Source: a virus
IMG/VR virus record: IMGVR_UViG_3300027983_000018
Span: 1-59,757 of that record
Strand: one strand, 5' to 3'
DNA length: 59,757 bases
Under the pieces are notes generated by a model. That model worked only from the letters and a program-made list of their open reading frames with translations. It ran no database searches and had not been told where the DNA came from. The position numbers and the translations under genes are program-made. Positions 53,271-59,757 of the stretch are shown here, piece after piece; the stretch's first letter is position 1; the number at the start of each line of letters is the position of its first letter.

Positions 53271-55682
53271 TTAGTTAGCCCCGTTTAATGTTTTCAACTC
53301 TGCGTCAGATAAGCTTTCATTATCTTCAAAAGTCATTTTTCCATTGTGAAGTTGAACGTAAGCTTTTACTAAAGTAGCTTCGTCTGTGTCTGCACTAAAA
53401 CCTTCTTTAAACTTAGCGAAACCTTCTGAGAAATCTTCTTTTGGTGATTTAGCATAGATGTCTTTGTCGTTTGCTTTGTAGATTAAACCTGTGTTTGGAT
53501 CTTTCTTAAAGTTTTCCGTCATAGAGTTTAAGTTATAATCTTGCTTAGCATGTTGCAAAGAAGAAACTCTAAACTGATTTATCTTATCTTTAGCTGCACC
53601 CTGAGCTGCTCTAAACTTAGCGTCCATTGATTGATTAGTAGCCCAGGCATCTGTTTGATCCTTAGCGTTCATATCGTTTCTCTGAGTAGCTAAATTAGCT
53701 CGATAGCTTGCGTCGGCATTAAAAATCCCAACATTCTTATCTGAGTAGGAACCAATTGCATCAGCAATGCTTGAAAATGCCTGTGCATTTAAAGCCTGAG
53801 AGTTTGATGCAGCCCCAGCCGCATTTGAAAAAGCAGCTGCGGAATTATTCCCGGAAGCAACATTTTGATTTATAGCAGCAATTGTTCTTTCTGGAGAATG
53901 AAATGCTACATCAGGCATTACGGCATCTGCCGATTTAGCCCAGTACTCCGGTCTTTGTATTTCGTTTTTTGCTTGAATTGCTCTACTCAAACCCATCATG
54001 TCTACATCTCTCATTCCGTAAGGATTAGGTGCAGTACCTCTTGTATCCAGTTCAGAAATAGTAGTTTTGCTGTTGTTTCTTAACTCTTGTTCTGTAGCGG
54101 GATTTGCATTTTTTTCTATATCAAATTCAGGATTTGACGCAAAAGCAAACGCATCAAAATGCTCAAATCCTGAAAGGCCATCGTCTTCATGAGTAGGTCT
54201 ATACTTACCAGCAGCAATTAATTTATCTTCAACTCTTTTTGTAATGTCACTAAAACGATCTTTGTAGTAACTGTCCGACATTATATCTGTTCCTGGGGGA
54301 ATGTCTTTACCTAAGAATCCTAAATACTCAGTTCGTGCTTTTTTAGAACCCTCCTGTGTTTTGTACATTTCATCTAACTCAGTAAATGCTTCATCGTCAG
54401 TAAGACCTTTTGCACGTAGTTGTTCTAGCTGATAACGCTTTTCGTAATGCATTGGTGTAAATCCACCTACAAAAGAACCTGTTCTTTTGTAAACACCTTT
54501 GTTACTTTTACTGTAACCATCTGTTACGCTTTGTTTCTCAATAGAGTAAATGTCAGTTCCAAAAGACTTACCTGATTGATTGATAACATTACTAAGGATT
54601 GTTAAATCTCTAAAAGAAGGTGAGAACTTTCCAGTGATTACTATTTTTCCAGTTTTCTTATTGTGAATAATTGTCTTGTTGTTAATACCTGCTTCTATAA
54701 TAGCATTTGCTTTATCTCTGCTGTCTGAGTTTTCCTGAGATTGTTTAGCCCATTCTGACACAGGACCGTTATAAGTTTGAGAATCTAAAATTGTTGCCGC
54801 AGCTCCAACTTTCGAAACACGTTTAATACTTCCATCTGGATACTTAATGTAGTCACCAACTCTGTATCGAGTTTCTCCTTCTTTTTTAAACTTAGTATCT
54901 TTTGGTAAATCAGAAGCCTTGTAAGTTCTTTCTGTAGTCTTTACAGTTACATCGCTTGGTTCATCTACACCACTAAACTTTTGAAGATTGCCTCCCAAAG
55001 AATATTCTGAAATCGTCCCAGGATCAATTTCACTAAAACTTTTATAATCATTAGTCGGTCCACCGTAAGCCATACGCATTGTTTCACTCACCGCTTTTTC
55101 TTCTTCAGGTTTCATTTGAAAAACTTCCTCTGGAGAAACTCCCGTTTTATCAAAGAAGGGTTGAAAAATTTTAGAGTAACCACTCTGAAATCCTTTCATG
55201 CTTTCTTGAATCAAAGCAGCTTTAGCTATGGAAAGTGCAGCGTTTGATAAATTAAGCTTTGCGGTATTGACACTCATTTTACTTGAGTTTTTATCTATCA
55301 TTACTGCTTTAGCATCATTAACTACTCCTGTAACTTTTGTCATCACCTCTGCAAAAGTCATAGGCTTTTTGCTGTCAACACCAAACTGAGAAAGAATCTC
55401 AGGATCTTCCATTTTTAATTTATCTGAAAAGATAAAAGAAGAACCATCTGGTGAACTTTCTGAGCCTGCGGGAAGTTTTAATGGTGTACCGCCTTTACTA
55501 TGTTTCTTTCCCGCAATTTTATACATCTCAAAGATGTTGCTGTTATCGTTTAACTTAGTATAAGCAATTTCGCCTTTCTCCGCTTCCAAGTTAGCATCCT
55601 CTCTTTTTACAGGAGCTAATGTTCGCTTAGTTGTACCTTCCGAACTTCTATTCGGAAGGCCTATTACTTTGTATTTAGCCAT
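53271..55682 (-). CDS. crAss-like conserved virion protein with H-S-K-G-G-T-P-L signature, 803 aa
   Basis: The N-terminal region matches a pattern I recall from crAss-like and other Bacteroidota phages: E-A-E-K-G-E (33-38), A-G-K-K-H-S-K-G-G-T-P-L-K-L-P (57-71) and S-F-I-F-S-D (82-87). Around 229-246 is L-G-G-N-L-Q-K-F-S-G followed by P-S-D-V-T, a motif shared with the neighbouring 800-aa protein. The central part is charged; an Ala/Asn/Gln-rich helical section lies around 600-700. It ends D-A-E-L-K-T-L-N-G-A-N. Probably a structural or cargo protein of the tail/portal interior; the exact location is unknown. Confidence 0.7.
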   Translation of the reverse strand: MAKYKVIGLPNRSSEGTTKRTLAPVKREDANLEAEKGEIAYTKLNDNSNIFEMYKIAGKKHSKGGTPLKLPAGSESSPDGSSFIFSDKLKMEDPEILSQFGVDSKKPMTFAEVMTKVTGVVNDAKAVMIDKNSSKMSVNTAKLNLSNAALSIAKAALIQESMKGFQSGYSKIFQPFFDKTGVSPEEVFQMKPEEEKAVSETMRMAYGGPTNDYKSFSEIDPGTISEYSLGGNLQKFSGVDEPSDVTVKTTERTYKASDLPKDTKFKKEGETRYRVGDYIKYPDGSIKRVSKVGAAATILDSQTYNGPVSEWAKQSQENSDSRDKANAIIEAGINNKTIIHNKKTGKIVITGKFSPSFRDLTILSNVINQSGKSFGTDIYSIEKQSVTDGYSKSNKGVYKRTGSFVGGFTPMHYEKRYQLEQLRAKGLTDDEAFTELDEMYKTQEGSKKARTEYLGFLGKDIPPGTDIMSDSYYKDRFSDITKRVEDKLIAAGKYRPTHEDDGLSGFEHFDAFAFASNPEFDIEKNANPATEQELRNNSKTTISELDTRGTAPNPYGMRDVDMMGLSRAIQAKNEIQRPEYWAKSADAVMPDVAFHSPERTIAAINQNVASGNNSAAAFSNAAGAASNSQALNAQAFSSIADAIGSYSDKNVGIFNADASYRANLATQRNDMNAKDQTDAWATNQSMDAKFRAAQGAAKDKINQFRVSSLQHAKQDYNLNSMTENFKKDPNTGLIYKANDKDIYAKSPKEDFSEGFAKFKEGFSADTDEATLVKAYVQLHNGKMTFEDNESLSDAELKTLNGAN
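54945..54998 (-). other. G-G-N-L-Q-K-F-S-G motif coding segment (shared with 57121-57180)
   Basis: Encodes residues 229-246 of the 803-aa protein. The pattern G-G-[ND]-L-x-K-F-S-G-x-D-x-P-S-D-V-T-x-K-T is found again in the 800-aa neighbour, while the surrounding sequences are unrelated. Confidence 0.6.
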
Positions 55683-55683
55683 T

Positions 55684-58086
55684 TTAAACCTTTTTTAATT
55701 TTAATCCTTTAGACTCTAAGTATCTTAATTCATCATCTGATAAATCGTAGTCCTCGTCCATGTTGTAAACATTACCTCCAACTGCAAAAGTTCTCTGATT
55801 CATTGAAAATCCATTGTCGGTTGGATTAAAGTTTTGAGCTCCTTGATTAGTACCTCCCATGAAATTACCAAACTGATCGAACCCTTGATTTGAAACACCC
55901 ATTGATGGAGCATTCATAGATGACCTTCTTGCACCATCTCCTACTGGGTCAAAGTTGTTAACTCTTTCCATAAAGCTGTTAACTTTATCAAGTCCTCGCT
56001 TTGTGTCTTCTGCCATAACGGCCCAGTTAATAGGATTTTTCTTATTGGTTGCTGTAATTGTTGATTTTTTCTGTAAAGCTTCCGCCTCACTTGCTGTAAT
56101 CAAATTGCCGTCAGGTCCTTGTACATCTGCTAACTCACCGTTTCTTGTTTCAAAAGTTGTAGCTGCACCATTATCTGCACCAGTAACATCTTTAACCTCT
56201 AAACCATTATCAGCTTTTGGTAGAAACCCTCCAAAGGATCTGTTAATTAAATTATTTGAGGATCCTTTAAAATATTCAGGGTACTTGGAGTATCCGTAGT
56301 CATTAAAAATAGGTTCTGTTGTAACAGCTGGTTCTGGAACAGCTGGTAGTTGCGATGCTTTATTTGAGGATCCTTTAAAATATTCAGGGTACTTGGAGTA
56401 TCCGTAGTCATTAAAAATAGGTGATTCTTCAGGTGTTGCTCCCGTTACAGCAGCAGCTGCTGCTGAGGATGCTTCAGGTGCAAGACTTGCTTTATATAAA
56501 GCTTCCGCCTCACTTGCTGTAATTAAATTACCATCTTTTCCTTGTACATCTGCTAACTCACCGTTTCTTGTTTCAAAAGCATTCAGTTGGTTTCTGTAAT
56601 CTTGCTCCTGAGCTAATTCTTCTGGACTAAATCCTGCCGCAGCTGGTGAAGCTGGTGAAGCTGGATTAGTTTTACTTGCAACGGGAGCCGTTGACGATGC
56701 AGCAGCATTACCCCAATCAATTGTGTACTTATAACTTTTAGGTCTAAATAATCCATTTCTTATTTTTTCTACTTCAGAAACTCTGTAGTCTTTACCTCCA
56801 ATATTTCCTGACATAGGCATTCTTCCTTGAGCAGCTTCTCTAAAGTCAAACTGACTTCCGTCATTTATTCTTACATCAACTCCTGAAGGTTGTCTCCATC
56901 TTCCTTGACCGAATCCTACATTTGAAAATCCTGGATTAAACCCCATCATTCCACCATAGTTGTTTCCATAATTACCACCGTAATTACCACCGTAATTTTG
57001 ATTGTAATTTTGATTGTAATTATTTTGAGGATACATTGCACCAAACGACTTAGCATCATTTGGATTTTTAGACATGTAATCATTCATACCACTAAAGAAA
57101 CCTTTGTAGTCAAATCCAATTGTTTTGTCCGTTACATCACTTGGTCCGTCGGGTCCACTAAACTTTCGAAGATCACCTCCATTTTTCATTTGACCATTCA
57201 TTGATGGGAACTCCTCACCAAGACTTGCCATCATGCTGTTTTTTCTTATGTTGTCAACAAAAACACCATTCATGTTTTTAACATAATCAGGACTTGTCAT
57301 ATCGGGTAAAGTAGTTCCCCCAAGTTTCTTTTTAAGTAATTTTTTAACATTACCTCCAAAATTCATTTGTGGTTCTTGAGGACTTGGTTCACCTTGTTGT
57401 GCTTGCTGTTCAGGTCCCGGTCCTTGTTGACCGCCTTGCATTACTTGTTGAATAACTTGTTGTGCTTCTTGTTCAGGCATACCAATTTGAACCAGTGTTT
57501 GCATAATCGCTTCAGGTGGTACTTGTTGCTGTAACAATTCCATAACGACATCTTGAGGCTGCGCTCCTTGTTCCATCATTTGCTGAACCATCTGCATCAA
57601 CTGTTGCATTTGATCACCACCTCCTTGTTCTTGAGGCATGTCTGAATCATTCATCATACTGCCATCTGGCATTTGATGTTGTCCTTCTTGACCTTGACCA
57701 GGTTGTTGATTTTGCTGTTGTTGCATCATAGCCATTTCTTCAGGAGAAGGTTGTCCTCCACCTTGAAAACGCATTAGTTTTCCACCCAGAGCCATAACTT
57801 GTTCTTGAGGAGTTGGTCCTTGTTGACCTCCGCCCTGCATAGCTTCTTGAATAGTAGTCTGCGCTTGGTCTTCTGGCATTCCCATTTGAACAAAAACTTG
57901 CATGATTGCCTCTGGTGGTACTTGTTGTCCAAGTAGTCCTTTAGCAACATTACCTGGTTCCTCTCCTTGCTCTATAGCTTGTTGAACCATTTGCATTAAT
58001 TGTTGCATTTGATCACCTCCGCCTTGAGATGCTTGTCCTCCTTCTTCCATATATTCAGGTGCGTAAACTCGTACTTTTTTTTTCAT
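55684..58086 (-). CDS. Repeat-rich, Gln/Gly-rich virion protein, 800 aa
   Basis: Two homologous repeats of about 70 residues (22-91 and 155-223) share Q-Q-L-M-Q-M-V-Q-Q and Q-Q-V-P-P-E-A-I-M-Q, with P-E-x-x-A helices. A disordered N-Y-G-G/N-Y-N-Q tract follows near 355-380. Several G-G elements occur (A-L-G-G-K-L, N-F-G-G-N-V, N-G-G-D-L-R-K-F-S-G, F-G-G-F-L-P-K). The C-terminal half contains two further duplicated segments (F-E-T-R-N-G-E-L-A-D-V-Q-G and F-N-D-Y-G-Y-S-K-Y-P-E-Y). It ends D-L-S-D-D-E-L-R-Y-L-E-S-K-G, a tail pattern like that of the gene before it. A flexible virion or scaffold-like cargo protein is likely; no enzyme domain. Confidence 0.7.
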   Translation of the reverse strand: MKKKVRVYAPEYMEEGGQASQGGGDQMQQLMQMVQQAIEQGEEPGNVAKGLLGQQVPPEAIMQVFVQMGMPEDQAQTTIQEAMQGGGQQGPTPQEQVMALGGKLMRFQGGGQPSPEEMAMMQQQQNQQPGQGQEGQHQMPDGSMMNDSDMPQEQGGGDQMQQLMQMVQQMMEQGAQPQDVVMELLQQQVPPEAIMQTLVQIGMPEQEAQQVIQQVMQGGQQGPGPEQQAQQGEPSPQEPQMNFGGNVKKLLKKKLGGTTLPDMTSPDYVKNMNGVFVDNIRKNSMMASLGEEFPSMNGQMKNGGDLRKFSGPDGPSDVTDKTIGFDYKGFFSGMNDYMSKNPNDAKSFGAMYPQNNYNQNYNQNYGGNYGGNYGNNYGGMMGFNPGFSNVGFGQGRWRQPSGVDVRINDGSQFDFREAAQGRMPMSGNIGGKDYRVSEVEKIRNGLFRPKSYKYTIDWGNAAASSTAPVASKTNPASPASPAAAGFSPEELAQEQDYRNQLNAFETRNGELADVQGKDGNLITASEAEALYKASLAPEASSAAAAAVTGATPEESPIFNDYGYSKYPEYFKGSSNKASQLPAVPEPAVTTEPIFNDYGYSKYPEYFKGSSNNLINRSFGGFLPKADNGLEVKDVTGADNGAATTFETRNGELADVQGPDGNLITASEAEALQKKSTITATNKKNPINWAVMAEDTKRGLDKVNSFMERVNNFDPVGDGARRSSMNAPSMGVSNQGFDQFGNFMGGTNQGAQNFNPTDNGFSMNQRTFAVGGNVYNMDEDYDLSDDELRYLESKGLKLKKV
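56074..56156 (-). repeat. Duplicated 83-bp coding segment, copy 2
   Basis: Encodes F-E-T-R-N-G-E-L-A-D-V-Q-G and the following S-E-A-E-A-L. Near-identical to 56497-56579, with a few changes in the middle. Confidence 0.85.
56252..56314 (-). repeat. Perfect 63-bp direct repeat, copy 2
   Basis: Identical base for base to 56360-56422, 108 bp (36 codons) away. Encodes P-I-F-N-D-Y-G-Y-S-K-Y-P-E-Y-F-K-G-S-S-N. The lack of silent changes points to a recent duplication or gene conversion. Confidence 0.9.
56360..56422 (-). repeat. Perfect 63-bp direct repeat, copy 1
   Basis: Partner of 56252-56314. The two copies lie between the two copies of the 83-bp element, giving an A-B-B-A order in the gene. 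Confidence 0.9.
56497..56579 (-). repeat. Duplicated 83-bp coding segment, copy 1
   Basis: Partner of 56074-56156. Identical at both ends and diverged only in the middle. Confidence 0.85.
56950..57027 (-). repeat. N-Y-N-Q / N-Y-G-G codon repeat tract
   Basis: Short tandem codon repeats encoding alternating Asn-Tyr with Gln-Asn or Gly-Gly. Low-complexity, probably disordered and prone to slippage. Confidence 0.75.
57121..57180 (-). other. G-G-D-L-R-K-F-S-G motif coding segment (shared with 54945-54998)
   Basis: Encodes residues 303-322 of the 800-aa protein, the second instance of the G-G-[ND]-L-x-K-F-S-G...P-S-D-V-T motif. Confidence 0.6.
57418..57624 (-). repeat. 70-residue Gln-rich helical repeat, copy 2
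   Basis: Encodes residues 155-223 of the 800-aa protein. Homologous to 57814-58023 but diverged at many positions, so an older duplication than the 63-bp repeat. Confidence 0.8.
57814..58023 (-). repeat. 70-residue Gln-rich helical repeat, copy 1
   Basis: Encodes residues 22-91 of the 800-aa protein. Shares G-G-G-D-Q-M-Q-Q-L-M-Q-M-V-Q-Q and V-P-P-E-A-I-M-Q with copy 2. Confidence 0.8.
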
Positions 58087-58095
58087 AATACTAAT

Positions 58096-59757
58096 TTAAT
58101 TTATTATTTCAACTTTGTAACCTAATGATCTGTATTTTTTAATTTCTTCGTCTGTTAATTCTTCTTCACTTACATCACCTCCATGTTTAAACCTAAAAAC
58201 AGAATTAGATTGAGGTGTCCTTACAGTTATTGGATTTTGTTTACCTTTTGGAATATAAGTAGTACGAATAGAGTTTAAGACTTTTTCTCCTTTCATTCCA
58301 ATATACGGCCATGCTAAATCTTTTCTTATACCTTTTTGAGTACCAACCATACCTGATGGAAAGTTTCCATCAGCATCTATTGTAGATAATCGAGGAAGAC
58401 CTGTTTCGTCTATTCCAAATTGTTTATTAGTGAAGTTTGTGGGAAGCTTTTTGAAGTTATAGTCTAGATTATTTAAATTACTTGTTTCATAAAAACTTGG
58501 ACCTTTATTCTTAAGCATGTTTTCAACGGGTTCTTCTAAATTAAATACTTTTGAACTAAACTTGTTTTCTATCTCAAATGGCTTTCCACCTAAAAGCTTA
58601 AGAAATTCTAGATTCGCAAACTTATGTTTAAACTTGTTTGGTTCAGTCATATGATTCTTATTAATACTACTTGCTTTTTTTAGAGGTTGAAGATCCCAAG
58701 TATCGGCAGTTTTGAACTCCCAAACACCATCTAAATTTCTCCTAACGTCCATTCTGTAACCTCCCATTACACCATTATTATCTGCAGAATAAATAGAATA
58801 TTCATAGTTTGAGTCTTTAGCTTTTTCTACTACTCTAGTTCTTTTCCAAGGGCTGAAATCACCCGCCTTTTTATTTATAAGACTTGAGAGACCATTGGAT
58901 CCCTCTAAATACTCTCTATTAAAACCTGTGTTTAAATCATAAGATCTATTTATTTCTTTTAATTTTTTTGTTAAATCAGATCCAGATAAAGAATTTTCAG
59001 CTTCGTAAGACATTATATCATGGAGATAGAATTGTTTTTCCTCTTCTGCCATTTTGAAATCTTTAATTCTATACTTATTGCCAATCTTCTCAAAAGTATC
59101 ATACTTTTGCTCAACCCCTAAACCAGTCCTAAATGAGTCTAGTCTATTTTTACCAATTCTTTGTAATTCTCCGGTTGTCTTCTGCGTGTCAATATAGCCG
59201 TCAAGTAACCTTCCTATTTTTTCCGGCCTTTTTGAGGGGTATAGAGTGTTTTGGTATAAAGACCGCGGGGCTTGAATTATTTTTTTCTTCACACCGTAAC
59301 CTACAGGGTCAATTGCTCGGTATATTAATTCTTGTTTAGCCACTTTTAAGTCTCTACCCAGAAGCTTAGCCCCACTCAAAGCATTTTTACCCACACCTCC
59401 CACTCCTGTAAAAGCCAAAAGAGCTTCAGCAGTACCAGCGGCATAGTTTCCCTTATTGAGCTGATTACCAGCACTAGCTCCCCAATTCATAGGGTTAAGT
59501 ATATTCTGTACATCAGATACTTCAAATTTTCCAGGGGTGTATCCAACAGCCTTTAAATAATCCGAATACTCTGGAGAGTCGTGGTTTAACAAACCTTTAC
59601 CCATACCTGGAATATAAGCTTGTTCCCCTGACATAAATCTAGAAGCCATTCCTAATGGATCCACCATAGCAGACTGAACTCTGTCCAAAGCTTTATCACT
59701 AAATGTTCCTTTTTCATATTTCTCCCACTTACTCTTTTTGAAATCAGCTAGTTGTTT
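58096..59757 (-). CDS. Virion-associated protein, 5' end outside the window (553 codons visible)
   Basis: The minus frame is open right up to base 59757, so the start is beyond the window; a TTG at 59688 is not needed. A Gly/Ala-rich hydrophobic stretch (A-A-G-T-A-E-A-L-L-A-F-T-G-V-G-G-V-G) resembles membrane-active segments of injected proteins or pretoxin regions. The central part (Y-S-I-Y-S-A-D, M-D-V-R-R-N-L-D-G, T-W-D-L-Q-P-L) looks like a globular domain I cannot name. It ends with G-G-D-V then E-E-L-T-D-E-E-I-K-K-Y-R-S-L-G-Y-K, paralleling the tail of the next protein. First visible gene of the late operon. Confidence 0.65.
   Translation of the reverse strand, partial: KQLADFKKSKWEKYEKGTFSDKALDRVQSAMVDPLGMASRFMSGEQAYIPGMGKGLLNHDSPEYSDYLKAVGYTPGKFEVSDVQNILNPMNWGASAGNQLNKGNYAAGTAEALLAFTGVGGVGKNALSGAKLLGRDLKVAKQELIYRAIDPVGYGVKKKIIQAPRSLYQNTLYPSKRPEKIGRLLDGYIDTQKTTGELQRIGKNRLDSFRTGLGVEQKYDTFEKIGNKYRIKDFKMAEEEKQFYLHDIMSYEAENSLSGSDLTKKLKEINRSYDLNTGFNREYLEGSNGLSSLINKKAGDFSPWKRTRVVEKAKDSNYEYSIYSADNNGVMGGYRMDVRRNLDGVWEFKTADTWDLQPLKKASSINKNHMTEPNKFKHKFANLEFLKLLGGKPFEIENKFSSKVFNLEEPVENMLKNKGPSFYETSNLNNLDYNFKKLPTNFTNKQFGIDETGLPRLSTIDADGNFPSGMVGTQKGIRKDLAWPYIGMKGEKVLNSIRTTYIPKGKQNPITVRTPQSNSVFRFKHGGDVSEEELTDEEIKKYRSLGYKVEIIN

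Noticed and set aside
23328-59757. Plus-strand frames of 60-140 codons across the late block (for example 43166-43579 and 44516-44905)
   Set aside because: They are antisense shadows of the giant genes, with Ser/Phe/Leu-rich compositions typical of reverse-complement frames and no domain pattern.
1-59757. tRNA genes or CRISPR arrays
   Set aside because: Almost no non-coding space exists, and I saw no tRNA-like T-arm with CCA-side pairing or regularly spaced repeats; a tRNAscan run would settle the first.
23328-59757. Stop-codon reassignment (as in some crAss-like phages)
   Set aside because: All long genes read through in the standard code and end at normal stops, so there is no need for recoding.

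Overview
This window looks like part of a crAss-like bacteriophage (Crassvirales), probably infecting a member of the Bacteroidota. The assignment rests on several things. Genes are tightly packed in two opposed blocks. There is a replication set of DnaB-type helicase, Sak4-like recombinase, SSB, DnaG-type primase, family B DNA polymerase, Dda-like helicase and PDDEXK nuclease. A giant virion protein carries the RNA polymerase motif D-Y-D-I-D. A structural protein has the N-terminal H-S-K-G-G-T-P-L signature that I recall from this phage group. The sequence is AT-rich and has TAACTTTG boxes resembling the Bacteroidota -7 promoter element (TAnnTTTG). The closest type I can name from memory is the marine Cellulophaga phage phi14:2 group; no search was run.

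Bases 1-23285 are almost entirely plus-strand genes for DNA metabolism. They begin with small unknown genes and a DnaA-domain-IV-like HTH protein. A UDG-fold protein with lost catalytic motifs follows, then the replicative helicase and a Sak4-like ATPase gene. That ATPase gene is interrupted by a 1127-bp group I intron carrying a GIY-YIG homing endonuclease. After it come an SSB with its own promoter and terminator, the primase, a zincin/VWA plus MoxR AAA+ pair, a nuclease, the polymerase, a DUF932-like protein, the Dda-like helicase, a run of small unknown genes and a MazG-like NTP pyrophosphatase. One small gene (2503-2811) lies on the opposite strand inside this block and shares its start codon bases with its divergent neighbour. 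A strong hairpin at 23291-23321 separates the two blocks and can serve both strands.

Bases 23328-59757 are all minus strand, with gaps of no more than about 45 bases: eight large virion-type genes, presumably one late operon. In transcription order these are a protein cut by the window edge (58096-59757), four medium proteins (800, 803, 608 and 705 aa) and three giants (2279, 4287 and 2074 aa). All three giants carry HExxH zincin-type motifs. The 4287-aa protein is the RNA polymerase. Its C-terminus has an array of apparent accessory domains (SLOG-like, macro-like, polynucleotide-kinase-like) joined by near-identical linker repeats. Capsid, portal and terminase genes are not in the window.

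As I read it, the phage delivers the giant proteins with its DNA. The injected polymerase transcribes the early plus-strand block, those genes replicate the genome, and the minus-strand block then makes new virions. The most unusual part is the domain array on the polymerase, which could carry RNA-repair or anti-defence activities into the cell with the first transcription machinery.
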